Shown here one piece after another: positions 53,880 through 64,000 of a stretch of DNA of 64,000 nucleotides (within the stretch, counting starts at the first letter, position 1; the number at the start of each line of letters is the position of its first letter). The translations under genes were made by a program, and so were the position numbers. The notes beneath the pieces were generated by a model, which saw only the letters and a list, made by a program, of their open reading frames with translations, was not told the DNA's origin and searched no databases. The stretch covers positions 31,218,001-31,282,000 of the forward strand of contig OX463824.1 of the NCBI GenBank assembly GCA_949825045.1. Reading direction: 5' to 3'. Origin of the DNA: Argyresthia goedartella. Lineage: Eukaryota; Arthropoda; Insecta; Lepidoptera; Argyresthiidae.

Positions 53880-54360
53880 ACCCTCAATCTGAGGGAACGG
53901 CGAGTCCTGTCAAGAAGTCACCTTCTTGGCACGTGGTCACGCACGGCTGTTGCCGAGCTACCGGCCGCCGCAGCGCCTGGCCCGGCGAAGCGCCCATCCA
54001 GCGTCAGGCGCAAAGGATTACCGCCGCCACCTGGGGCCAAGAAGTAGGTCTCAACCATGTCGCCGACAAACTTAGCTGTGCCTTGTTATTTTCATTTGTG
54101 CGGTTTATACATGTATTCTTGTTTTCTGGCTTTCATTTTCATGAGTAGTAATATGTAACATCCAGCATTTGAAGTTTTCATTTCCAACCTTATCTTCAAT
54201 CATTTTGTAATATTTGGTCTGTGATATTCTTTGTCCGTCAAGGATTTTTTCAAATACAAATATAAATATAAAAATGTTTAATTGTTCATCGTTGTTTGTA
54301 ACTAGGTTTTATATTATTTAGTGTCTCAAATTATGTACCCAATAGTACTGGGTGTACAAA
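53880..54360. other. GC-rich patch and spacer, no gene called
   Basis: 53900-54050 is unusually GC-rich (CTACCGGCCGCCGCAGCGCC) and could be a scrap of an ORF, but no family is recognised. The rest is AT-rich and empty. Confidence 0.35.
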
Positions 54361-55080
54361 TATTAACCTTCTTCTCCTTCTTTTCCTTCAGGGGGTAGTA
54401 GTGCCTGTACCTGGCCCACTTGAGCGGGGCCTTTGTACATATCCCCTGCACCTACTCTTCCAATTAAGCCATCCCATCTCCAGCACAAGCTGGAGTAGGA
54501 GGCCTGGATTTTCAAGGAGCTCCGAGGGCGTTGTCGTGTCACCCAGAATTGGCATCCTGGTTTCAATGGTGGATGGGCAAGTAAGCAGTATGTGCTCCAC
54601 GGTCTCATCCACTGTTACACCTGTAATTTTCAAGTGTTTGTTAAGTGGCCTGTAATCAGGCCAGTTAGTATTTTTAATTTTACTGCGTGGTAGACTCATT
54701 ACGAAGTTTGTGAAATTATGATCATATTCCTTAATAAATAATTTGGCGTTTTTGCAGTCTACTCTTTTAGCCCATATCTTATTATTATGTCAGTCAGCTG
54801 TAGCTGCTTTAAGTTTTATTCTTTTTGCCTCAGCCGAAAGCAGTGCCAAAAGGTGGGGGGCCAATCGTTGTCCTTCTTGCTCCTAATTTGGCTAGCTTCT
54901 CCAACTCGCAGTTTCCTTGGTCTTGGTGGTGACCTTTTACCCACTCCACTTTAATTTTGTTGCTGTCACTCAGTCTGTTGACAGTCCCCCAGACAGTCTA
55001 GTATGAGTTTGGATTTTGTTAGTGCGCAGAGTAGAGCATCTCTATGCACAGTCTGTTTTAAAGACTACTACTACTTCTCT
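54360..55080 (-). pseudogene. Non-LTR fragment with RNase H domain
   Basis: Minus strand. RDALLCALTKSKLILDCLG and KVEWVKGHHQDQGNCELEKL, then LAKLGA, show the C-terminal half of a cellular-type RNase H (conserved His/Gln-Asp-Gly-Asn segment), as carried by I-, R1- or LOA-like non-LTR elements. Further on, VDETVEHILLTCPS gives the usual Thr-x-Glu-His C-terminal motif after RNase H, although the Cys pair that normally precedes it is missing. The pieces are in different frames. No reverse transcriptase lies upstream, because family D copy 2 and a duplication begin there. Confidence 0.65.
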
Positions 55081-55114
55081 ATGCACAGTCTGTTTTAAAG
55101 ACTACTACTACTTG
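55039..55114. repeat. Exact 37-bp tandem duplication
   Basis: TCTATGCACAGTCTGTTTTA and the following AAGACTACTACTACTT occur at 55041 and again at 55078, head to tail. Confidence 0.9.
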
Positions 55115-55239
55115 TAAAGCCCCATGTAGGAGACTAACACTGTTGTATCTCCTCCGAAGCTTGTTCATGGCTTTAACTGTTACCTGGGAGATCGTCAGCA
55201 GGGCATTAAAACTATGGAGACTGAAATAATGTGATTTCA

Positions 55240-56355
55240 CCGCAGGAGTGCCTCAAGGTGGTATTCTTTCTCCTCTCATGGTTTTAGTCTTTATCAACTC
55301 CATCTCCGACGTCGTCTCTTCTTCGTATCATCGCAAATGATCTCCAAATCTGTCGCCACGTTTCCCTTTTGCGATTTAGTTTCATCCCTGGAGATGTCGA
55401 ATGCTGAACTCGAGAATCTGTAGGACTGGGCCTCGTCCCACGGGCTGTTGGTTAACCCGATAAAATCGCAAGCAATGATTACTGCAACCAACTACTCTCT
55501 TTCCTTATTACAGAAACGATTTGTTCCTGTAACTTATAATGGTACTAAAATAGAGTAAACTGCTAAGGCGAAAAATCTCAGGGTCATCTTTGATAACCAA
55601 CTGTATTGGGCTCCACACCTCTGTGAGGTCAGCAGACGGGTCTTTGCGTCTTTCCATTCCCTCAGGCGTCTGCAGAATTTCTTGCCATGGCCGACCAAAA
55701 TTCACTTGTAAATTCCCTTCTCCCTTGCCGCTAATCGACTATACCGATGTGGCCTGGGTGAGTGCGGACGAAGAGAAACTGAATAAATCCGAGTGACTTC
55801 CGAACCTCGGAACCTTCCGATACGTCGTCGGCGAGACTCTCACGTTCTTTATTATCTGTTCAATATCTTGAAAAATCCGAGCTACCTCCAACTACCTTCG
55901 AGACCGTTTTTAGTATCTCTTTTCGGGAGATCGTCACTGGAGATCTCACACTGTCTTACTTTTAGCCACTCCACGGATTACAATGCTGCGTATAAACACT
56001 CTTTTAGTTTACGGGCGGTCCGACTTTGGAACGCACTTCCTTGCACTGTAAGAGACAGTCCCACCCTTTTTTTCTTTTAAGAAACGTATTTAACTACCTC
56101 TCTCTTTCGTAAAAGTTATCGTAGGTATTTATATGTAAAGTGTATGTAGTATATATTGGTACTTATTTAGTTGTTACTGTCTTTATTTTATAAGTATTTA
56201 ATTTATTCCTTGGCACTTTATTTATACTAGTGATTGTGCACTGCCTACTCTTTTATGATAATATTTCCTTTGATGTCTTGGTTTGTTGGAAGAAATCTCT
56301 TTTTAGAGATAAGCCCGCCTTTGTACATGCATTTTCTTTTAATAAAACTTGTAAT
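55240..56355 (+). pseudogene. Non-LTR family D copy 2: reverse transcriptase and C-terminal region
   Basis: It starts inside the RT: AGVPQGGILSPL, then FINSISDVVSSSYHR, where the catalytic box should follow but is lost. Then come GLHTSVRSADGSLRL, PLIDYTDVAWVSADEEKL and SFSLRAVRLWNALPCTVRDS in several frames. The 3' end near 56355 carries AGAAATCTCTTTTTAGAG and AATAAAAC, as in the other copies. It is 5'-truncated and heavily mutated. Confidence 0.75.
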
Positions 56356-56359
56356 TTTT

Positions 56360-57105
56360 TTGTCTGCAAATATAGAATTATGAGAAAGAGAAAAAGTTAA
56401 AAATAAATAAAAAAACTCCGTTGAATCCTATTTCGTCAGAGCAACTTCATTTTCACTTTTCGAAGGTGGTTGACCGAATTGTGTGGGGAAGAGAAGAATA
56501 AAGTTGCTCTGATCAAATAGGTTTCGTAGTGACCTATATCATTCGGTTACACCCTCTACAATTTGAATGATTGACACTTACAATGTTCTCAAAGTATTCC
56601 ACAAAACACTCACTAGCGACGCCCAATAAACCCAGAAACGAAACCAAGCACACAATTCACTTGCTAATTGAGCGTCGTCTCCTTTGTGAAGTTTTTCGAA
56701 TGGGAGACTACATCCGGTTTCCGGTCGTCGCTGCTACCGGATGTTTGCCAGGAGGGGAGGGACTTCCGGTGACGTCACATCCACTGCGGCGTGGCCTTCG
56801 ATTTCTGCTGTCGTATGTGGAGTCTTCGTTTGATGATATATTTTTGATAAAATTATTTTGTCTTTCAGTGTTGGGAAGCTCTTTTACCTTTACCATGCGA
56901 CGAACAATTGTTTTGAAGGGCTTAATTTAGGAGGAATACACAGAAAAGTTGTGTTCGACAGCATATTAAGATCATTTTTGATTTCAGAGATAGTCTAAAC
57001 CACTTTTGATTTACGGAGTCAACTATGGAAACTAGTTAATGATATCTACAGGTACTGTTCTGTGGTGGAATCAACCTGTAAAAAGTTAAATAATATACGC
57101 TAAGT
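56360..57105. other. No gene recognised
   Basis: A 119-codon frame at 56571-56930 has no motif. A GC-richer patch at 56700-56800 with ACTTCCGGTGACGTCACATC resembles, inverted, 18285-18315 (GGATGTGGCGTCGCCGGAAG), perhaps two copies of a small repeat. Confidence 0.4.
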
Positions 57106-57108
57106 TTT

Positions 57109-57400
57109 GAGCTCCGCGGTACAATGATTTTCACGCTTGCTTCTCACACAGGAGATGCAGGTTTGATTCCTGACCATGTACCAATGAGATAATTAATTTA
57201 TCTTAAGTACATTATACGGACGTTCTAACGGTGATGGAAAACATCGTGAGGAAACCTTTAATACTCCAGCTGCGGCGATGGGCTAGCCCCCTGTCACTCA
57301 AAATGGAGTATTAAGTAACTGGCTCAAAGTGGGCACAATGCTTCTGCCACCCTGTATGGGAAAAGGCGTGACGCTGTGTTATGTTATGTTAAGTTTTAAA
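57109..57400 (+). repeat. tRNA-derived SINE, family S2, full copy
   Basis: Head GAGCTCCGCGGTACAATG and GCAGGTTTGATTCC (B box). Body AACATCGTGAGGAAACC, GCGATGGGCTAGCCCCC, AATGGAGTATTAAGTAAC and TGTATGGGAAAAGGCGTG, ending in a TTATG repeat tail. Partial relatives: 1650-1735 (head), 35452-35680 (minus, 3' part), 62865-63115 (3' part). Confidence 0.75.
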
Positions 57401-57599
57401 CTTCATTTTGGTCACTAGTTTAGCAAGCGTTTTGCTGGTTAATTGTAGTCACCGAAATCGGCCAAACTAACTCGGGCTGTGATCGAATTGCGCGCTCCGC
57501 GAAATCCGAAAACTCCGGCTGAGCCTGACAATTGTGAATGACATATTTCACAGATAGGTACAGAATTCGTTTACGCAGCATCCGACTATACCAGCCTTA

Positions 57600-58565
57600 G
57601 AACAAATAGCGTTGGAATTTCCTTCTACATGAAACTTCTCGTATATTATATCTATATATATTATCTCGTATATAATCTCGTATATTATATAGAACTTTGA
57701 GGCGATAGAAGCAGTTACTCACAACATTTAGTATGTGGTTCTCAAAGCGCAAATTCCCGTCCATTAAAAGGCCGAGGTTGGTTGCTTCTACCACCCGTTC
57801 GATTGGTTCGCCCATGACGGCGACATTCCCGGAAGTCAGAGCTTCAAGGGTATTACGGATTTGATGTTTTGACCCAAAAACGACATATTTCGACTTGCCA
57901 GGATTAAGAACTAAACAGCTCTTGTCCGACCAAGAGGAAATACGGTCTAGGTCAGCATTTATCTTGTTTATGGCAGCAGATGTGTCTGACGGCACGCTAG
58001 AAAAGTAAAGTTGCACTTCGTCCGCGTACAGGTGATACTTGCAGCTCTCCATACTGTTAGTGATATCAGCGCTATACAGTATGAAGAGCAGAGGCCCGAG
58101 TATCGAACCCTGCGGTACTCCTCTTGTCACAGGACAAACAGAGGACCGCAGAGCACTACCATCCACCCTACGCAATGCAACTGCCTGCGCACGGCCAGAC
58201 AAATAGCTACTGAACCATTTTGTAGCAGTGACATCAAACCCGTAATAAGACATCTTGGATAATAGTAGGGGTATGCTAATACAGTCGAAGGCCCTGGAGA
58301 AATCTAAAAGCACTAAAAAAGTACTTTTACCAGCATCACGAGCTTGTAAGATGTTATCGACTACATCGAGCAGAGCAGTAGCTGTCGATCGACCTTTGCG
58401 AAAACCTGACTGCAGTTCAGGGAGTATGCTGTTTTTCTCCAGGTAATCGGACAGCTGTTCGCAAACTACCCGTTCTATTATCTTCGATGCACAAGGAAGA
58501 ATACTTATAGGTCGCAGTTGAGACATTTCAGTGGAATTCGGTTTTTTTGGTAACGGGGTCACCAT
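57600..58565 (-). pseudogene. Non-LTR family E copy 2: reverse transcriptase with YADE box
   Basis: 322 open codons on the minus strand: RPISILPCASKIIERVV, LQSGFRKGRSTATALLDVVD, LLDFSRAFDCISIPLL, TRGVPQGSILGPLLFILYSA, then YHLYADEVQLY, where the second catalytic Asp is Glu. CLVLNPGKSKYVVFGSKHQI and NLGLLMDGNLRFENHIL follow. It ends in a TATA/TATCTCG-rich stretch (57640-57690), after which no coding sequence is seen. It is truncated at both ends. The Asp-to-Glu change should abolish polymerase activity. Confidence 0.8.
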
Positions 58566-58594
58566 ATGACGCCTTAGTTGATAAACTAACGGTT

Positions 58595-58795
58595 AAAACC
58601 GATAAATAGTAAACTGGCTTAAACTTTAATTGCAAACGAAATACACATAAATAACACTGCGGTAGCTTAGCTGAAGACTAGGCTTCGCTGTGCTCGCCCC
58701 CGAATAGTCTTCGTGTTAGGTTGACATGTAAGAACAAAATAAACGTAAATTCTAAACCCTGTCGGCCTGGTTTACTATCTGTCGATAATAGATCA
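58595..58795 (+). repeat. Foldback-like element, copy 6 of 7
   Basis: The core at 58650-58745 is forward but shortened (CTGCGGTAGCTTAGCTGAAG, CTTCGTGTTAGGTTGACATG). Arms are CCGATAAATAGTAAACTGG on the left (58599-58617) and, inverted, CCTGGTTTACTATCTGTCG on the right (about 58765-58783). Confidence 0.6.
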
Positions 58796-58799
58796 ACAA

Positions 58800-59516
58800 A
58801 CGCTTAAGACGGTTTTGACTATCCTACGGTGACAGATACAACACAACTTACTTTCTTAATGCTTCAAAATGTATTTTCCAAAGCGAATTATTATTGCGAG
58901 CTGCAAGCATTTCGTTTGTGAATATCGCGAAATAAATTCCACATCACACAATCAACACAACTATTGGGACAAAACTTCTGTCAGTTGAAATTAGTGTTGT
59001 TAGGACATCTTATTCTGAGAATTTGAGCTAAAAAGCTATAAAAAGTCATGGGCTAGCCTACTCACTCATGAAATGACAATAACAAACAACAAATAACGAA
59101 TAACAATAGCCACTAACTCAACGTGGGCACAACTGCAATTGTAATAATATATCCGATACTCATATTTATTTTTATCAAAGAATACCTAGATCATGATGAG
59201 ACACGCCATACAGCCATACAGCCATACAGCCACGCCCATGACATGCCGAATAGCCCAAATCTAGGATCTGCCGACTTTTTTATTCCATTCCATTAAATTT
59301 CCAACAAAAACAAAGCAAAAGGCTATTTTCGTATAAAAGTCGTCGAGATGAGAGTCCTCCTCAAATATAATGGGATTTCTGTCGACAAAAAATATTTGTT
59401 TTCATGATAAATGATGATTGATCCAATCAATTCCTAGGTTACAGTGTTTTCTTGTAATGTGACGTCACAGTGACAATGATAGATTGACGGGGGTTTTACA
59501 AATCTTTGGCCCGGAA
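58800..59516. other. No recognisable feature
   Basis: AT-rich; a short run of CATACAGC units near 59209-59235 is the only local repeat seen. Confidence 0.4.
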
Positions 59517-59592
59517 ACACAGCCGATAACTGAAAGTTTGATGAACATTCAAAGCCATGAATGTTCATCAAACTTTCAGTTATCGGCTGTGT
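59517..59592. repeat. Perfect hairpin: 35-bp arms, 6-base loop
   Basis: Left arm 59517-59551 and right arm 59558-59592 are exact reverse complements (ACACAGCCGATAACTG at the left outer end), with loop AAGCCA. No sequence is shared with the hairpin at 6802. Confidence 0.95.
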
Positions 59593-60958
59593 CCCTAGCT
59601 CTCACTCGAGAAATACAAGCGCCAGTACAAATAACTTTCGCTTTAATTGACTTACAATTTGTAATTTGTCCACGAGACCTACATATTATCCATGACCATG
59701 CCTTCAAAAAATATATAGATCAAGTAAATAAGACGCTCTTAGGGCGCATGAAATTCGTTGAATTCTATGTCCTTTCATATCTTGTCTAGACACGACACGC
59801 TTTCTTGTGCAGATTTGAGAAAACGTGACATAACACGGTGAATTAATTATTGTAGAGACCCGGAGACTTTTGATAATGTGGACACGCGCCCTTAATCTAT
59901 TAGTCCTTGGACAGGAGCCGAGATACACTTATATAACTAATAATCCCCGGGGAGCCATCCGTCCAAACTTGTTCTAGCTCCGAAGTAGGCCCGAAGCTTC
60001 TAGATCGACTGTTTTGAAGGTAAGTTAGTGACCTTGATTAGGAATAACTTAGAGCGACTTGCACTAATAGGCTTTTGACAACCACAAATAAAGTTTAAAT
60101 ACAACACGGTCTAATTACGTTACGTAGTCAAGCACGGCAAGATTGCCTGTCAGCAAGGTTCCCAGATCAATTCAAATACAATTTCTATCGCCAAAACTCG
60201 CTCAAAAAATCCCATAATAACCAATCACTGACTTTGACATCCGTATTTTTAAATAGTGTTGCCATGTATGGACGAAAGAAGGTAAATTAATCAGTGGTGG
60301 CACTTTTATTGAAAGAGATTAATTTCGCTCCTTTCCATTGATTACAATCGAAGATAGTCCGTGCTTCCGCAAACACGTTCGGCGGCGGCCATTTTGGAAC
60401 TTTCGGGACGTTAAACGCATGATTGGAAGATGTACAGATTTCTGCCTACGTTTAGGTAATTGCATACATAATATTAATGCTCAGTTTACTAATTTACAAC
60501 CAGTATCTGGCAACACATATACATCCATTTCAATTGTAACGACATTACCAAGACAAATTTCCGACAACTCATACAATTTCGCATTTCGTTTCCTTTCATA
60601 ACCACAGGGTTGCATTTTAGCCTTCGCCACGATACATTAAACACATTAAAATTCAATTACTTAATCCGGAGACAAGCCATTTAACTAAATTAATTTATAA
60701 TTTTGAGACAGTCCTCTGGAATTGCTGCTATAAACCGCAAAAGAACCTTACTCGCACCCCCTTCGTTTTGTCCTAAAACAACATTATTAACTAATTCTCT
60801 TATATTTTGAATTAACGTATTTATATTATAAGTCAATAAATATATTTATAGTTAGTACTTGAATTCTATTACCATGGCATAAAGTTAAAAATTTCGACCC
60901 GTTAAAATGTCAAAGTCAATCATGCTGTTAAATTGATTATAAACGCAGTATAAATGTT
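59593..60958. other. No gene recognised
   Basis: Frames at 59484-59789 (includes the hairpin) and 60338-60601 have no motif. GTCAAGCACGGCAAGATTGC near 60127 has a direct, diverged partner near 61320 (GTCAAGCATGGTAAGGATAT), so a small unnamed repeat is likely. Confidence 0.4.
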
Positions 60959-61288
60959 GCAGGCAATTTGTATGATTCAGCATTTTACAAACGGCGTAGT
61001 CCGTTTACAAACGCGCGCTGCTATGTAATATGCCGAAGGCAAATTGACACTCCTTTATGTTTTTAGTATGTTCTGTTGTTCTTACATGTTCAACCTAACA
61101 CGAAGGATAAACGAGGCTTCGCTTCGCTCACCCTCTTTACCCTTCACCTAAGCTACCGCAGCGTTTTGCCCTGAGAATTTGCTATTTTAATTTCAATTTG
61201 CAATTTGCCTTCGGCATATTACATAGCAGCGCGCGTTTGTAAACGGACGACGCCGTTTGTAAAATGTGGAATCTTACAATTTGCCTGC
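60959..61288 (-). repeat. Foldback-like element, copy 7 of 7, with 88-bp arms
   Basis: Arms 60959-61046 and 61201-61288 are inverted copies at about 83 of 88 bases (GCAGGCAATTTG at the outer end, GCCGAAGGCAAATTG at the inner end). The reversed core at 61050-61175 contains TGTTCTTACATGTTCAACC, CACGAAGGATAAACG, GCTTCGCTTCGCTCACC and TTCACCTAAGCTACCGCAG. Confidence 0.85.
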
Positions 61289-61299
61289 CACATAAATAC

Positions 61300-62860
61300 A
61301 ACGCGGCCAAGTTACATGGTCAAGCATGGTAAGGATATTGCCTGTCAGCCAGGTTTCCACTCAACATGGCCGTGTTATATTTATATTGCGTTTAAAATCT
61401 ATTTAGGGGCTGTTAAAAGTTGCTGCAAGGAGGCCTTAGACTCGGTTTGCGTGATGGACATATTGGAGCATTGAGTTACTATAACTAGCGTATATTACTA
61501 GTGTTGAGTATACATAATTACTCAAAGTATTGGAGATCGGTTTTGATCTTTCACTATGAAACCGATTGGATACAGCCAACATCCACCCATCGTAACATCT
61601 GGCCAAGAAATACTATAGGTACTATATGTATTGTACATTGCACTTACATACTCAACCTTTGGGATATATTGACTAAGTTTGCTGATAATTTTCTCGATAG
61701 GCACAATTACAAGGTTTAATATGCTTTGTGATATGTGAACAATACAAAAAACGGATAATGGCGAATGACCTGCAAACCCAGAATTCCCCATTTAGCCCCA
61801 TAAAAGTCACGACTCTCTCGAAACTCTGCCTAAAATCGAACAAAGGAACGTGTCCCAATTAGAAGATTATAATTATAGTAAACTACCTTTTAATGAGTTT
61901 CATCGAGCCATCTGGTCTTATTCGTACTGATTAACTTTTGCCAAAAGGCTAATTAGATGAAACCCTCGGAATTTATGATTCGTGAGGGTTTTTGCCGATA
62001 AGGGTAGGATAATAAGGGTCATAATAATTGTTGGAATTGTAAGGTGGTTCTCGTTATGCTGTGGCGGCTTCGTTGCGGGTACTTTTTGTTAAGGACTGGA
62101 ATGGTTTCATTTTAGGGTTTGTGTTGTAAAGTGAATTAACAGCCAAGTGAGGAAAATGGTCACTGCGATTTAAATAACAATAAAACTGTCAGTCAATGTG
62201 AGTTAAAATTAAAGTAAGCTAAGCAGGATGACATACATAAAATTAGACGGTCATATATCATATTGTTTATGTTATTCTTTTATCTGGGAATTTCTATCAG
62301 AATACTTTCAAATTGAAAAATTCGAGCAAAAACACATTACTTCATCAAAGGAATCGTGTTGATTCGTTGATTTCTCAATTATAAAGGTTTCCGATGGAAA
62401 TTCTTAAATGTCAGGGACGACATGACAGGGCTAATATTTCTCACTTACAGTTCCGGGTAAAAATTAATCTGAGCCATCCGGTACCAATCCACCAACAACC
62501 AATAAAAAAAAAACAAACAAAACTTTTTACATTCTCTACCCTGCAAATAAACGAAACATCTACTTAGAAAGGGTCCATGATTAATCTGAAGCCGGCAGTA
62601 ATGCCTTGGCGTTTTGTTTTATCGCAGGGAGTCTTCTTAGAGCCATTAGGGCCCGCCTCGTTCATTCATTCGGTCGTTCGTTCACTCATTCAGTCAATGA
62701 TCACCTGGGGACCAACCTACAATTCCGATTAGGGAGGTAGATATTTCGTTTTTCTTTTGTTTTGCGTTGGTTTTGCCAGCTTTGTTAGCCGCCGGTAATT
62801 GTTGGTAGAAGTATAGATTTTTATCATCATATTATATAAAATATTGCGAGAAAAGCGTCA
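61300..62860. other. No recognisable gene
   Basis: 1.5 kb of AT-rich sequence. Frames of 72-90 codons (61205-61474, 61501-61719, 61522-61791) carry no motif. No further repeat was noticed. Confidence 0.4.
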
Positions 62861-62864
62861 AATA

Positions 62865-63115
62865 TCTAGAGCTGGGCAAGCTCCCTGTCACACTAAATTG
62901 AGTATTGAATATTGAATAAGTGGCTAACCCCTCGATTTATTTTTTGAGGGGTCGTGATTTTGAACCTTATGGCATGGTAATAAAATTTCAAACCTATAAA
63001 GAGGTTTTTTGGGTACTACAGTACCCAAGTGTGCTCGAGGGGTACGTGTGCGTGAACGCAACTGTTGCTCTGCTGCTTCGTATAGGAAAAGAGGGGATGC
63101 TATGTGTCTGATAAT
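62865..63115 (+). repeat. SINE family S2, diverged 3' part
   Basis: GAGCTGGGCAAGCTCCCTGT, TTGAGTATTGAATATTG, then after an unrelated stretch CGTATAGGAAAAGAGG, match the S2 body at 57280-57370 in order. It appears interrupted near 62930-63060. Confidence 0.4.
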
Positions 63116-63469
63116 TAGATGGTGAAGAAAATTCATTTAAACAGCTTTGCAATTTAATGTAGAAAAAAATGCAACATTTGCAGACTACTGCTTGTTTTGA
63201 GGGTTACCGTATGAGAATTCGGAACCATTAAGGAACCACGCTTGTCTTATCCTAGGTGTCAAAAGCCATATTAAACGACCGAATTCAAAACCGATTAAGT
63301 TGAAAATTGTTACACGTATTTGCTTCTGTCACGAAAACACGAACTTGTTAGGCAAGCAAGATAATTTTGATTTGGTGGTACTTTATTTTGTTGTTGTGTA
63401 AATGCAAGAGGGTAATAGACCATATTTACTGTTTTTTTTAAAGAGATCTAAAAATAAATCTGTGGGAGT

Positions 63470-63600
63470 TTCTACGCCCTTCTTCTCCCATAGTGGTTCA
63501 ATGTGGAGAAGTGGCAAAAAATGACGATTGCTAAGTTTATGTAAATATCTACAGTAATAAAGACATTTGGAATTTGAAATTTGGAAATTTGATTTAGATC
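63470..63600 (+). repeat. Family T 3'-tail repeat, copy 3
   Basis: CTACGCCCTTCTTCTCCCATAG, AAAATGACGATTGCTAAGTTT and ACAGTAATAAAGACATTTG match 6536-6650; the tail is a GAAATTTG repeat. Confidence 0.65.
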
Positions 63601-64000
63601 AGCTGAACAAAATTGATGTAAAATATTATAACTTGATGTAAAATATTATTTCCTTCTAAAGACCCATCTTCAATATGTCGCAACAACTACATACGTAGGC
63701 GGTTCCAAAAGTAGCCGACCTGGCATATAAATAGCAATACTGGCTGTTTTTTTATTCGAAAGTTCGAATCTTTTGGCGCGTAAGTTTGAAAAAAAGAAGT
63801 ATCTACTTTCTTTCGTTTTTGTTTCATAGCCATTAATCGAGATTGATCTAAGGGATTTTGCAAATTTGGACAAAATAAGTCATCGATATGTTATACAATA
63901 CTTTAATTTAAAAGGTTTAAGTCCAACCGTTGAGCTAGATTCTACTCTGGGAAACTCTGCTCCTTCATTCAAAGCAATAAAATATTGGGTCGCTGAGTTC
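63601..64000. other. No recognisable feature
   Basis: AT-rich end of the window; a 67-codon minus frame has no motif. Confidence 0.4.

Overview
This is an AT-rich eukaryotic window that looks like an insect genome, most likely a moth or butterfly. The evidence is one spliced host gene resembling the lepidopteran spherulin-2A/follicular yolk protein YP4 group, surrounded by typical insect mobile DNA. There is no prokaryotic operon structure, and nearly every long reading frame belongs to a transposable element.

Layout. 1-6.6 kb: remnants, then a nearly full-length but mutated non-LTR retrotransposon (family B, copy 1). 6.6-20.8 kb: interspersed repeats, a second non-LTR lineage (family E), tRNA-derived SINEs, foldback elements and two degraded copies of family D. 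20.9-32.7 kb: a three-level nest. An R1-clade retrotransposon on the minus strand is split by a 5'-truncated family B copy and by an intact LTR retrotransposon (23329-29088). The LTR element has identical 114-bp LTRs, a 4-bp target duplication, a 92-codon leader ORF, gag and a complete pol. 32.7-40.6 kb: mostly degraded repeat DNA.

40.6-53.0 kb: the host gene. Exon 1 (signal peptide) is at 40749-40951 and exon 2 at 52265-53027. They are separated by an inferred 11.3-kb intron that is almost entirely mobile DNA: a SINE, an IS630/Tc1-like element carrying an inserted repeat, a Helitron split by non-LTR family F, and a maT-like (DD37D) mariner. A TTAA-flanked inverted-repeat pair lies just inside both ends of this intron. 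53.1-64 kb: an 11-copy 48-bp tandem array directly after the gene, an RNase H-bearing non-LTR fragment, more copies of families D and E, SINEs, foldback elements and a perfect long hairpin.

Structures most worth attention: (a) the intact, probably recent LTR retrotransposon with unusually short LTRs and a predicted N-myristoylated membrane microprotein ahead of gag; (b) seven dispersed copies of one roughly 130-bp core, at least five of them flanked by inverted arms that differ in sequence from copy to copy; (c) three perfect short-loop hairpins, one exactly at the 5' end of the R1-clade insertion. All family calls are by eye from motifs; no database search was run.
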